Assembly (NCBI GenBank): GCA_018857735.1
Contig: JABMCL010000106.1
Span: 926,001-990,000, forward strand
Direction: 5' to 3'
Origin: Alviniconcha marisindica
Taxonomy: Eukaryota; Mollusca; Gastropoda; Provannidae
DNA length: 64,000 nt
A program made the position numbers and the translations under genes. How positions within the stretch are numbered: the first letter of the stretch is position 1; every line of letters begins with the position of its first letter. Below are positions 11,340 to 23,200 of the stretch, one piece after another. Below the pieces are notes generated by a model that was given only the letters and a program-made list of their open reading frames with translations, did not search any database and was not told the origin of the DNA.

Positions 11340-14300
11340 GAAGATAGGAGTGCATTTCAGCTCATGGCGAGGAATACGTTTGGTTGCGGTGCCAAGTAGG
11401 ACAGTGACCCAACCTAGAGAGTATCACTTGCTAGAGTACTTGAATCAAAATAACAATTATTATGTGCACACCGTCTTACTGAATGTGCACTGACCATTGT
11501 TTATTGTCTTGTAAAATGTAATGAGTGTTTGGGTACCGACGTGTGCGCGTGCAGGTGGGTCTGTAATTGCTTGCTGGTGTTGACTTAATGGAACTTTTAA
11601 GAGTGTGCACTATTTTCATTGATCATTCATTATTGTCTTCATACATGCAGTTGTATAGTGTTTTTCTGCAAACGTTTTTAACTTGTGACTGGCATTGTAA
11701 ATTATAAAATCTGTGGGGTAGGGAGGGATGTGGCAGAGAGTGAGAGAGAGAGAGCATTTTAAATAATCTAATACTATAATAGTGCAAATTTTCATCTGTA
11801 TGGGATAAACATTTTTCAAAAAACACATTTTAATTTTCAACTTGGTGATGGTGACTTTGAAACTGGGTCCTGACTGCAGAAACTACTTCATGTATGTACC
11901 ATCATGCAAACTTTGAAAGATCTCACTTTAACCATGTCTCAGAAAATGACAGTTGTAAAGACCAGTTCGAATTCATCACACTTTACAGTTGTAAAGACCA
12001 GTTTGAACTCATCACACTTTTACATCGATCAAGTTACTTACACAGGCAAAGAAAGACATACAAGATCAACACAAGTAGTAAAAACTCATATTTTATTCTC
12101 TTGTTGTTGGAAAGAGCTCCTGTACGCCACTGAATCAGGTAGATATTGCATTTGTGGACAATACATATTAAGAAAAATGCAGTTTTGTATGCCCAACATG
12201 TCCTGTACAGAACAAGTCGCTTACACACACACCAGAACCCACACTTCCCACCATTCAACAGCACACACAGCATCAGTTAAAACGTGGCTTAAAGCAGATA
12301 CGTACCCATGACTAACCAATAAATAACCAAGTTCATCATTACCACTGAGCACAAGTCATGCCCAGCTTTCCCATAATTACGGTATCATTTGGAACTCTCA
12401 TTCATGTTCAGCAAATTCTCTCTCACAAGGACACAAAAAATGTTTGAAGATCATCTGCCATGTTGCCCAAAGACGTTCATTTTCCAAGACTTTGCATAAT
12501 GACTGACGCAGCCTCACATAACACAGAGGACAATACTATATGTACAGAATCCAGGTTACATCAAGATACATCATATATGACCATAAATACTTATGAACAT
12601 TTTCGTTTCATTTCTTTTTTTGACACGTTTCAGTGTTTTCACCTGCATTCCATGTTAAGGCACAATAGACAAATAAATAGATCACAACAAAAAACATTGC
12701 ACGAGGATAAATAAATGACATATAAGACACTGCAACAGACAGACGTGACCAGCAACGGATGGGAACAGTACCAGTTGAGACAGAAACAGAACAAGGCCTA
12801 CAAGACAAGTTTCAAAGCAGTGTCAGGTGACGCAGAGGGGGTGGTAGTGTCATGACGTGGATGGGTGGCAGTGTCATGACATGCATGGGTGGCAATGTTG
12901 TGATGTGGTATATCATTATTGTTTGAAATATGTCAGCCTAAACTACTAGTACTAAACATGCATACACAAATGTTTAACAAAACATTTTGAGGAGTGAGTT
13001 AATCACTTGTTGCAAGGAAACAGAAACATGTAAGGCACAGACACACTGGTGTCACCAACCTTTCCATCTATGAATACCAGAAATGTTTTTTTAATGCACA
13101 TAAAAAGGAATGGACAGAAACAATAAACACTTTAAAGATATTACATATACACATGATGGCAAATATCAGTCTCGTGGATATACCACTTGACCAATTAGCA
13201 TCCCCTAAGCTAACCATGTACAAAACAAAAACCATATCAAAAACAAACAAAACAAAAAACAAAAAAGAGCCCATGAAAAATATGGAAAGTTCTCTGTGAG
13301 AAAAAAGTCAGGAGGCTGACCCATGTTTCCCAACCAGACAACAACAAAATAACAAGTGTACAGAACAGGCCAGTACAGAGGCAGAGAGAGACGGAGCAGC
13401 CTGTGATTTTCCACCCTTCTGTAAACCAGCACCTACAGAAGCCACATACAAAAAAACAATAACCACACACAAAAAGCCACACCCAAACAATTACTGTGCT
13501 TAACTTAAGGGATCTGAGATAATTATTTTACTGAAATATGGGCAGCACAGATGGGTGGACCGCAGTTGGGGCGTTACATGACTTAACACCTACAAGGTCC
13601 CCTACACCCTTTCATAAGCAACACAGACCAAACACAGCAAGGTAGATACCTTTCTTGGTATTTGCTTAAAAAAATGACCCCCCCCAAAAAAAGAACTGTA
13701 TGTAAAGAAGAACAAAAAAAAACTTAACTGTCAACTCCCCATGCATCCTAACTGTAGAAGTTTTTGTTTGTTTAAATACCAGAAAAATGTAAATGCCGCT
13801 TCTTTTTTCTCTCCTTTTAGTTTTTTTTTTACGACCTCAAACTGACAGTTCAAAATAGGTCAGGTCAAACAAGTATACAAACATCTGCAGTCACACAGTT
13901 TAAAAGCACTTATTGGAACCATGACACAGTCACTTTAAGCCCAAGTACTAGTTGTGGAATGGCACTGTATGGAAGTGTTTCAGTATTACTGCAGTACTGG
14001 TGCTTTTCCAAATCTGAAGCACGTGCCTCAGATGGAAAGTCACTTAGCATGCCCAGGTCAAGAAAACTCATCGACACCACCATCTGAACCTGTATTATAT
14101 TCACCACATCACATGGAATAAATGGGAAACTAACAAGAAAACCCAGCTTTTAATTCCACCATCCTGACAAGACCCCATGAATTAGGTCAATGGCATGAAC
14201 AGCAGGGGTTACTCAGCAGTATATTAGGATTGTACGAAGTTTTGAAGATCTCCCCTCGCAAAGTTCCATAAAAATGCCAACATTATGGCATTTTCTAAGG

Positions 14301-15486
14301 GGGTGGGGGTCCCTCAGCCCCCCCGATGTTTTGATCCTGGTGTATAGAACAACCAGGTCATTGGTGGGATGAGAAAATGATACAACTCTGAACTGAAGAT
14401 GAGAAAGGAAGTGTCACAAAAAGGGAGCGAAAAACAACAACGAAAAGGCTCTCAACATTCCACTCGACAAAAAGCACTGTCATTCATGCTTCATGTACCA
14501 ACGGGGAGGAACACAGTGATTGCGAGTGTGCTAAACTACACACATCAACAGGCTTTACGTGTAACCTTAGTACACAAATCAGACTGAACACATCTGGTGG
14601 TTGTGCTGCTTGTTACCCCCCCAAAAAAATAATAATAATAATAAAACAAATTGATGAGCACAAACAGGAAACAAGGCAATGTCATTTTTGGCAGTACAGG
14701 CTCAAAACATTTTATGACAAAACTTTGTGATGCTGGAGAAATATGAAGTTTGGCGTGGACATGGCATACATATTTTAACATACATGTACTGGGGTAGCTG
14801 CGTTAGGATGAAAGAGACGGAACAGATATGAGAACAGCGATAGCACAAACAAAACAAATTGCAATCTGATAACATCCCTAGGAACCCACTGTAACAGTAT
14901 GATTTTGTAGGCCACACGCAAAATTAAAACACTGACTGCACACCCCAGTACCTGAGACGTAAGGGCGGTTAGTTAAATGATCATATTACAGTTGGGGTCA
15001 CGCAAGTCTAGAACTGAAGCACTGATCTTTTTCTCCGTAGTCCAGCTATTGAGTGTGTGCGCACAAAAGTTAGAACACTGTCATGTGGAAGAAGTACATC
15101 AAACACATAACGACAAAAACAGTACTGAAGAAACAATCTGGAGATTGTGATGCATCTTCGAGCATCACTTACACAAAATCCTTTCTGTCTAATCACCGTT
15201 TCCTTTCAAATAAGACAATTAAATGTAAATTTCATACAAAATCTTAAAATAGCAACATAAAACCACATCAGAATGTCAATAAAAAATCCCACCCTCGAAC
15301 AATGTGGGCTCTAGCCTCAGGAGAAAACATGCTTTGGACAAGACAAACTTGCAATGACTGTCTCTTCTCATGATAGGACAACTCTTTGCAGAGCATGTTT
15401 ATTCTCCAGAAGGCCAACCGAACTACTCAGTACTGTGATGCTGTGGCATGAATCACACAAGTAAACAGAACAGTGAGGTTCAGATT

Positions 15487-15568
<82 letters not shown>

Positions 15569-15597
15569 ACCGGGAATAGGGGAAAATGTGAGTTGAT

Positions 15598-15639
<42 letters not shown>

Positions 15640-16560
15640 GAGGAAAGAGAGGAGAGAGAGGGAGAATCAGAGAGAGAGAGGGCAACAGGCCATTCAATTT
15701 TAAACCATTTTAACTATCTGAACTTGCTAAGCTACACATATACATCCAAAATTAATTATGAATGACATACACAAACACAACGCTCTAAGAGACAAAGACA
15801 AATCCCTAACCCCCCACTCCCCCTTTGACTCAAACAATGTAATGTAGACTGCTCTTTACCTTGCTAATAGCCATTTCATGGAGTCTGTGAGTATTTGCCA
15901 AATATGCCTGCATTCTGTTCCAACAATGGTATCTATGCTTTCGGAAAAACCCATATGCACTCCACCTCATCCCTCAAAAGTTTCCCTAATGACACCTTTG
16001 AAACAGTTCCAATTTGCCTGTTCAACAGTTCAAATACAGGAATAAATCATAACAAACCCACACCCTCCTGACTGTATGGGAATCAGATGAACACAAAACA
16101 GAGAAGGCAGGATGAGAAGCTGAACAGATACTCAAAGATGGGGAATGTGTGTCCCACTAAACTTGAATCTTACAAACAATCCCCTGCCCCTTTGCGCTAG
16201 CAACTGTAAATGCAACGTAGCAAACTGCATGAACAGTAAGTAACATGAATGATTACATTATGACTAGAAAATATACATAACTTGTACAAGTCTAAATATA
16301 TATAGTTTTAAGTATTAACAAAGGATGGGACTGGGGTATAACAACTGGTTCAACTCAAAAGGCATGGATCTATGGGTGGTGAAAGGTATGGATTTGTACA
16401 AGCGGTGAATTGCACAGATGAGCGGTGAATTATGGTGGTGAAAGGCATGGACTTGGGAGCGGTCAACCATGGTAGATATACAGATGGTTAGTTTGTCAGT
16501 GGCATGATCTTGGCAGCTAGGATAGCAAGGAATAAACAGCCAAGTCACCAGAACTAAAAG
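11340..16560. other. Intergenic stretch between CHMP1 and cyclin E, no gene seen
   Basis: AT-rich sequence with many short frames but no coding signature. It contains small local duplications (the phrase GTTGTAAAGACCAGTT at about 11952 and 11989; TGGGTGGCA units at 12845-12900) and a GA block at 15485-15690. Part could be long 3'UTR of cyclin E, whose stop codon is at 20025 and which reads in this direction, but I cannot place its poly(A) site. Confidence 0.5.
15485..15690. repeat. (GA)n microsatellites
   Basis: Two GA tracts, about 80 bp and about 35 bp, are separated by a unique 35-bp segment and followed by broken GA-rich sequence. Confidence 0.97.
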
Positions 16561-16569
16561 GTGGGGAGT

Positions 16570-16605
16570 GGTGGTGGTGGGGTGGGGTGGGGGTGGGGGG
16601 GTGGC
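16570..16605. repeat. GGT/GGGGT-rich simple repeat
   Basis: A short purine-rich tract (GTGGTGGTGGGGTGGGGTGG) that could form a G-quadruplex. No gene context. Confidence 0.8.
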
Positions 16606-16739
16606 AGCGGCGAATCTGCATCATTTTCCTTGCTTGGTCCATTCACAGTAAATCGGCCACAATCTTCTGGACTTTCCTCTGTATGTGCTTGGAACCGGAT
16701 TGTACCTTTTGCAAGGATCTAAACAATTGTGTGTGAACA

Positions 16740-16835
16740 AGCACCCCTGAAACTGAGTCATCATCATCATAAATATTAATTAACAAGCACCCCTGAAACT
16801 GACAGTCATCATCATTATAAATATCAATTAACATT
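16740..16835. repeat. Two-copy tandem repeat, ~56 bp
   Basis: The phrase AACAAGCACCCCTGAAACTG followed by TCATCATCAT and ATTAATTAAC occurs twice in direct orientation. Confidence 0.85.
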
Positions 16836-16951
16836 TTCAGCAGACAAAAGGAAGAACACCTCAACTTAGCAAAAGCACAAAACGGCCAATATGTAACGCT
16901 GGATGCTACAGACGGAGAAGGCACAGTGTGGTAGTCAGAAGTCAGTAAATT

Positions 16952-17495
16952 AGTTACTGGGTGTTAATGTTCCATCAGCTGAACAGGGTCGCCTCATGAC
17001 GATCAAAACTGCAGTCGCTGATTTCACTGTTATTGGATGTTAATGTTCCGTCAGCCACACATGGTTACCTCAGGATGATCAAAACTGCAGTCGCTGATTT
17101 CATTGTTATTGGATGTTAATGTTCCGTCAGCCACACATGGTTACCTCAGGATGATCAAAACTGCAGTCGCTGATTTCATTGTTATTGGATGTTAATGTTC
17201 CGTCAGCCACACATGGTTACCTCAGGATGACCAAACTGCAGTCGCTGATTTCATTGTTATTGGATGTTAATGTTCCCAGTTTTAGCCCAGGCACAAAAGT
17301 AGTTTACACCTCAGGATGATCAAAACTGCAGTCGCTGATTTCATTGTTATTGGATGTTAATGTTCCGTCAGCCACACATGGTTACCTCAGGATGATCAAA
17401 ACTGCAGTCGCTGATTTCATTGTTATTGGATGTTAATGTTCCGTCAGCCACACATGGTTACCTCAGGATGACCAAAACTGCAGTCGCTGATTTCT
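16952..17495. repeat. 76-bp minisatellite, about seven copies
   Basis: Unit contains TGTTATTGGATGTTAATGTT, CCGTCAGCCACACATGGTTA and GATCAAAACTGCAGTCGCTG. The central copies are almost identical and the first is diverged. One copy carries a replacement segment at about 17275-17310. No exon edge is known here. Confidence 0.95.
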
Positions 17496-17714
17496 CTGAG
17501 ACTCAAAGCCAGCGCAGGAAGCATACACTGACACAGAACCAGGCATGGACCAGCTGTACGGACAGAGCACAGTGCATTTCTATTTCAAGGAAATCATCTT
17601 GGTTCATAAAACTGAACACAGCTTCTGACCCAGTCTTCCATACCTATAAAAAACACACTGCCTTGCTGGTTCTACGGCGGCATAGACTGATATTTTGTCA
17701 TCTTCTGACCTACT

Positions 17715-17975
17715 TGACCAAGGTGACCCGCACCATCACCTCTGGAGGTCACCTGGTATACATATGAAACTAGACTGACAAATGCGTTCTGCAGGGAACC
17801 AATTTAAAAGAACTGTATTACCCCGCAGCAAAATGTCTCAACTCTTTGGTGGATTTTATCTCCATTTCTGAACCACCTGACCTGCACCATCACCTTTGGA
17901 AGTCAGCTGGTATACATATAAAACTACACTGACAAATGCATTCCACAGAGAGCCAATTAAAAAAAACAATTACTC
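17715..17975. repeat. Two-copy repeat, ~160 bp apart
   Basis: Segments at about 17728-17810 and 17887-17965 share GCACCATCACCT, CTGGTATACATAT and ACACTGACAAATGC-like phrases. Diverged tandem duplication, no coding signal. Confidence 0.75.
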
Positions 17976-19600
17976 CACCACATGGACAGCCACACTCTAA
18001 CTCTTTGGAGGATTTCATCTCCACTTCTGGAAGACGGATACTGTTGTTATGCAAGAAACTCATATCCTCTCATAACTAGGCAGTGCAGAACATTTTAATG
18101 TAGCCTTGGTCTTCTTGCGGGTGTCAGTGTGTTGTGACCCAGTCGAAGCCAGCGCGTAACATTTTAATATAGCCTTGGTGTTCTAGGTAGTACCAATGTG
18201 CTGTGACAGATGAAAGGTGATAATGACAAACAGCTACTACAGCGCTGATTCCACTGCCCAAGTCCAACACCACAACAATAAATATTAATGCAGGTACAAC
18301 AGAACACAGGGGGCAATATCAACATTGGATTCATTTTGAACCATACACGAAATGTCTCCAATAAATCCCTCAACCAAGAGACAGCTAATGCAGTGTTCAT
18401 CTACATGTTTAATATCTACACTCAGAAAGCACAGACAAGAAAACTGATGAAACAAATAAAGGTTTGGAACACAGTACATATAAACTGTAATGACATCAAG
18501 AATTGGAGGAAGACCCATTTTCACCCCAACAACCAGATAACAGGCACAATAAATGAAGACTGAACTGCAACTTAGGTTGGCACTGCTCGAGTACATGTCA
18601 ACAAAGTTCAGTTTGCAAGTGAAGAGCAATAACTTATGAATTACAAGTAAACACAGGACACAAGAATAATAAAGATTCAGGTAAGTAAACTCTCCTTAAG
18701 GTTCTAAGTCTCGCTGTCCACGTATGCATTCAACCAACCCATCTAATTATGCGCACCTATTTACCAAAGCACATGCACGCACACTGGTTCATCAGCATAC
18801 ACACTTGTACACCAACACACACACCTGTTCCACTCACGAACACACACCTGCCTCACCTCCTCCCTCTTTCAACCCATGTTTATGACAGGCATGGGAATTG
18901 ATCTGAAGGAAAAACTCTGAAATCTAGGGAACTGCAAATTAACAAAACAGCAGCCACGCTGATGCGTTCCAGGCTGCTTTATCTCCTCACAGACTTTCAC
19001 TTCCAGCTCAACTGCGTTTTCGCTGACAATTCCCATGCCTGTTGTGATCTCATCAGCCTTCCCCTCAGCTTCATTTTTTTTTTTACACACACATACATAT
19101 TTAAGCCACAACCCTGGCTGCGAGAGCGACAACTGAATCCCTATCCAGCAGCCAATGAGAGACAAACGAGGAAAAAAGCAACTCAACACAAGGCTAGATC
19201 TGGAAACAAAACATCCAGTTTGAGCAGCCAGTAAGTATTAACGGAAACAACGCAGCTTGTGCCAATGTACGCTTTCACTGTCCACAATCAAAACAATTGC
19301 TCACTTCAGATAAGGCACTTTTGATGTGGAAAGCAAAAACTGCTGATTCAATTCAAAAACTTTGTAAAAAAGTTTATGGTATGACAGGATGACTGGGTGA
19401 TGAAAAAAATTAAAAAAATGCTCTGACTTTAGGACACAATACATGTCATTATCTAGACTTTGCATTCTGGATGAGAGGAAAGAAGTGGTGACAATGATGA
19501 CACCAAAGAACCTGACAAAAGGTTCAAAGTTTAGCTACTGATCACACGCAGCCAGCGACACCCCCAGAAAGGTGGCAGCACGGAATCCTTGTCTGAAGTC
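17976..19600. other. Non-coding stretch downstream of cyclin E
   Basis: I see no gene. Because cyclin E is transcribed towards lower coordinates and stops at 20025, part of this stretch is probably its 3'UTR. Short duplicated phrases occur at 18095-18180 (CAGCGCGTAACATTTTAATA type). Confidence 0.4.
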
Positions 19601-19604
19601 TGTG

Positions 19605-20045
19605 CTGACCCACTGCTGCAGTTCGCCGGCCCGCTATTGCAATGTGCCAATCTGATACTGCTGTGTGTCGATCCAGTATTGCAGTGTGCCTGTCCCCTAT
19701 TGCAGTGTGCCAATCCAGTATTGCAGTGTGCTGGTCCCCTGTTACAGTCCCCTACTGCAATGTGCCGGTCCACTATTGTAGTGTTCTGGTCCCCTACTGC
19801 AATGCACTGGCTCCCTCCTGCAATGTGCCGGTCCACTATTGCAGTGGTCCAGTCCCCTACTGCAATGTGTCGGTCCACTATTGTAGTGTGCCAATCCCCT
19901 ATTGCAATGTGCCGGTCCACTATTGCAGTGTACCGGACCACTACTGCAATGTGCCGGTTCACTATTGCAGCGTACCAGTCTATTATGGCAATGTGCCAGT
20001 CCACTATTGCAATGTGCCGGACCCCTACTGCCGCGTGCTGGTGGT
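19605..20045 (-). repeat. 21-bp minisatellite templated on the cyclin E stop codon
   Basis: On the transcribed strand the unit is CACATTGCAATAGTGGACCG (plus G), about 20 copies. The end of the coding region reads CACGCGGCAGTAGGGGTCCG (plus G), which aligns to the unit over its whole length with the stop codon TAG in register. The array lies wholly in the predicted 3'UTR apart from the copy that holds the true stop. Confidence 0.9.
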
Positions 20046-20204
20046 GGGTGAAACCTTTTTGCTGCTGCGAGGCGGGGTGATGAAGATGGGGGTGGGCGAG
20101 GCGGGACTGGGGCACTCCTGCTGCCGGTGCTGAATAGCCTCTGCCAGCAGCGCTAGACTGGAGCGGGCATGGAAGTAGCTCTCCGATCTCCGTAGGGCCT
20201 CCTC
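20025..20204 (-). CDS. CCNE: Cyclin E terminal coding exon 11
   Basis: 180 nt, acceptor CTGTGCCCAG, TAG stop at 20025-20027. It encodes EEALRRSESYFHARSSLALL and a C-terminal tail with SPTPIFITPPRSSKK. TPP followed by Ser four residues after the Thr is the conserved phosphodegron of cyclin E recognised by SCF-FBXW7. Confidence 0.93.
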   Translation of the reverse strand, partial: EEALRRSESYFHARSSLALLAEAIQHRQQECPSPASPTPIFITPPRSSKKVSPTTSTRQ

Positions 20205-23200
20205 CTGGGCACAGACATCACAACGCGTCAACATGCAGTGTAACAACTAGGACAGAACTTGTGAACACACAGCACAACTGGGATAGAACGTGTCAACACA
20301 CAGCACAGTAATAACGGACAGAATGTGACAACACACAATAATAACTGGGACAGAATGTAACACACAGCACAATAATAACTGGGACAGAACGTGTCAACAC
20401 ACAGCACAATAACTGGGACAGAATGTGACAACACACAGCATAATAATAACTGGGACAGAACATATCAATACACAGCACAGTAATAACTGGGACAGAACAT
20501 ACCAATACACAGCACAGTAATAACTGGGACAGAACATATCAATACACAGCACAATAATAACTGGGACAGAACATATCAATACACAACACAGTAATAACTG
20601 GGACAAAACATGTCAACACACAGTGCAACAACAACTGGGACAAAACATGTCAACACACAGTGCAACAACAACTGGGACAGAACATGTCAACACACAGCAC
20701 AGTAACTGGGACAGAACATGTCAACACACAGTATAACTGGGACAGAACTTGTGAACACAGAGCAACAACTGGGACAGAACATGTCAACACACTGTGTGAC
20801 AACAATTTGGACATAGTGTGTCAACACACAGTGCGACAACTGGGACAGAACATGTCAACACACAACTTGGACAGAACATGTCAACACACAGAGCAACAAT
20901 AACTAAGATACAGCATGTAAACTAAGATACAGCATGTAAAACACAATAACTGGGACAGCTCAAAAGAAACAAATGCTAATTTTAATTCGACAATACAAAA
21001 CACAAATTTTTGAAAAACGTGTTCACTGAAAGTTTGAGCATGTCTGAATTTGTCGAACTAGCCCTTTTGAGTGTTTTGATCTTGTTTCTGGCACTCAGTT
21101 TTGTTTCAGATTATTTTGAGGGAAGGAGGGGCGAATAGTTCACAGACATGCATACCCACAGCTTTACAGGTGGGCCCTACCTAACCCATCTCTGTTAAGG
21201 TCTAGGCCCAGTACTAGTCTTAGACTTCACTGGACATAAACTGTTTTCTCTCACTCACAGGGAGCGGGGATAGCTCAGTGGTTAGAGCACTGGGCTCGTG
21301 ATCAAAAGGCTGTGGGTTCAAATCCCTGCAGGAGCGGTGGTAGAATTTGCTTCTGCAGGGTCAACTTTCTGTTTTGACTCTTATTTCGGTATCCATTCCA
21401 TCCCCGTGTTACCGCAGTAGCACATAAAAGACCCAGGTCATGCTGCCAAAAGTGCGGGTGGCAGGTTACAGCTAAATACACATGCACCTTACGTATGTGG
21501 CTTTGCATGGTGCATGGTGCATGGTTGTATGGTGTACACAGAACGTGCCAAGATGGCAGCAGTTTCATGTGGCACTTGCCATGCCAGTGCTGTAAGTACA
21601 CATCGGAGGATAGTCAAAAGCGCGCTATAAAAAGCTATTCACTTATGCAGAATCACATACGAGCGCAGTGAGTCTGCTTGAGAGCGGAGAATAGTGCTAC
21701 ATAAAAGTGATCAACAACAACTTTCTTTTTCTCTGCAGTAGTGTCCAAGCCCCTGCGCTGGTTTCAGAGGCATTGCTCATCCACTGCGACACATCTCTCA
21801 CTCACCCACATATCCTTGCTAACAGTGTGATACTGAATCTTGTGCGCCTCTGCCTCGCTGACGTTCTCAAAAGTCTTCAGCCCAGCGGGGCAGGGACGAA
21901 ATTTGATGATGATGTCCTTGTGATTCTTCATCCACATGATGCATGGCTCCAATTCTTCCCACGTCAGGCCTGCAATTGACAAATTGTCTGTTGAGTGATG
22001 ATGATAATGATGCATCGCAAAGTCGCACACTACAAACTACGGTGGTAGGTCTGGGCAGTGCTGCTCTTGCAGCAGCTGTAGCCTTACGCTGGTAAGTATA
22101 TATTTAGAAATATTTACAACTGTATTTTTAACTTCTTTTTGTTGTATTTTTGTATCCTGAAAATTTAGGCATACAAAATATGCCCAAAATTGTAGAAGCA
22201 AACAGGTCTGTACATATTTAAGTTGCTTCAGTGCCTGTGGCACTGTATCTTGCTACACTAAATAGGGACCAAAACAAGTACATTAGTTTGGGCAGAGGAC
22301 AGATGGAAAAATCCCATGAGAGAGAGAGAGAGAATCATTGGCGGGAGCTGATATAATTATCATTTTTGTTGCGACAAATATGTCGTACTTTTGTCGTGAC
22401 AAAACATTTGCCACAACAAAAATAATTTTGTTGTGGGCAAGCATACTTTTGTTGCAACAAAAGATGTGTTTTGTCATGCCAAAAATGATACCTGTGGCAG
22501 CTCCTGCCAGTGATAAGAGAGAGAGAGAGTGTTAATTGCAAAGCTTACATGCGATTTGACAGATGTCTTCGATGTCTGTTGCATGGTAAACAGCCGCAGC
22601 GGCCAAAACACTGTACTTGAACTGAAGACTGTGGCTGTCCAACACGACCAGGTCTATCAACTGCAACAGAGCAAGCATCAAACTGAGAACCACCTACAAT
22701 GAAAGGCAATGTCCACTTTTAGCCCTGTCGGTTCGCTGTTCTCAAATGGTATGAGGATGCGTGTGTATACACGCATAGCATGGAATTAACAAGATCCAAA
22801 GTTAAATCAACTCTTCATTCTTTACTACCTTTCAATGTGTTCAAAATGGCAGATCATTTCCCTGAAACTTTCTGACTTTTGAGTCTTGACAGAGACAGTA
22901 GCAATCATGTCCAAATGACTGTTTTGTATCTGTCAATTATTTGAGCACAAATATGATAGACACCTCCTGGTGGGTTTGCGTATGCCGTAAATAAAAAAGT
23001 TGAAAAAAAATGGTTACACACTGACAATGATACATCACCACCTTGCTGAATATTCAGTGAACCTCAGAGCTGTCAAAAAAACACTTAACTGCAACTGACA
23101 GAGAGCAGCTGCTGGAAAAAAAGGGGGTAACAGTACTGCTTAAGATTCTCAGTGAAACAAAACCAACCTGCCACTGAGAAGAAAAAAACAGCAACACATG

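Noticed and set aside
10851..11399. 182-codon plus-strand frame
   Set aside because: It overlaps a degenerate tandem duplication with GGATCCGATC motifs. No domain, no splice context, and duplicated segments explain the internal similarity.
16952..17495. The 76-bp array as another exon-edge minisatellite
   Set aside because: No exon of a recognised gene lies nearby and no coding similarity was seen in the unit.
21261..21335. Functional tRNA gene
   Set aside because: The head has A and B boxes, but the acceptor stem does not close correctly. A ~350-bp body shared with 27499-27990 follows, so it is a SINE.
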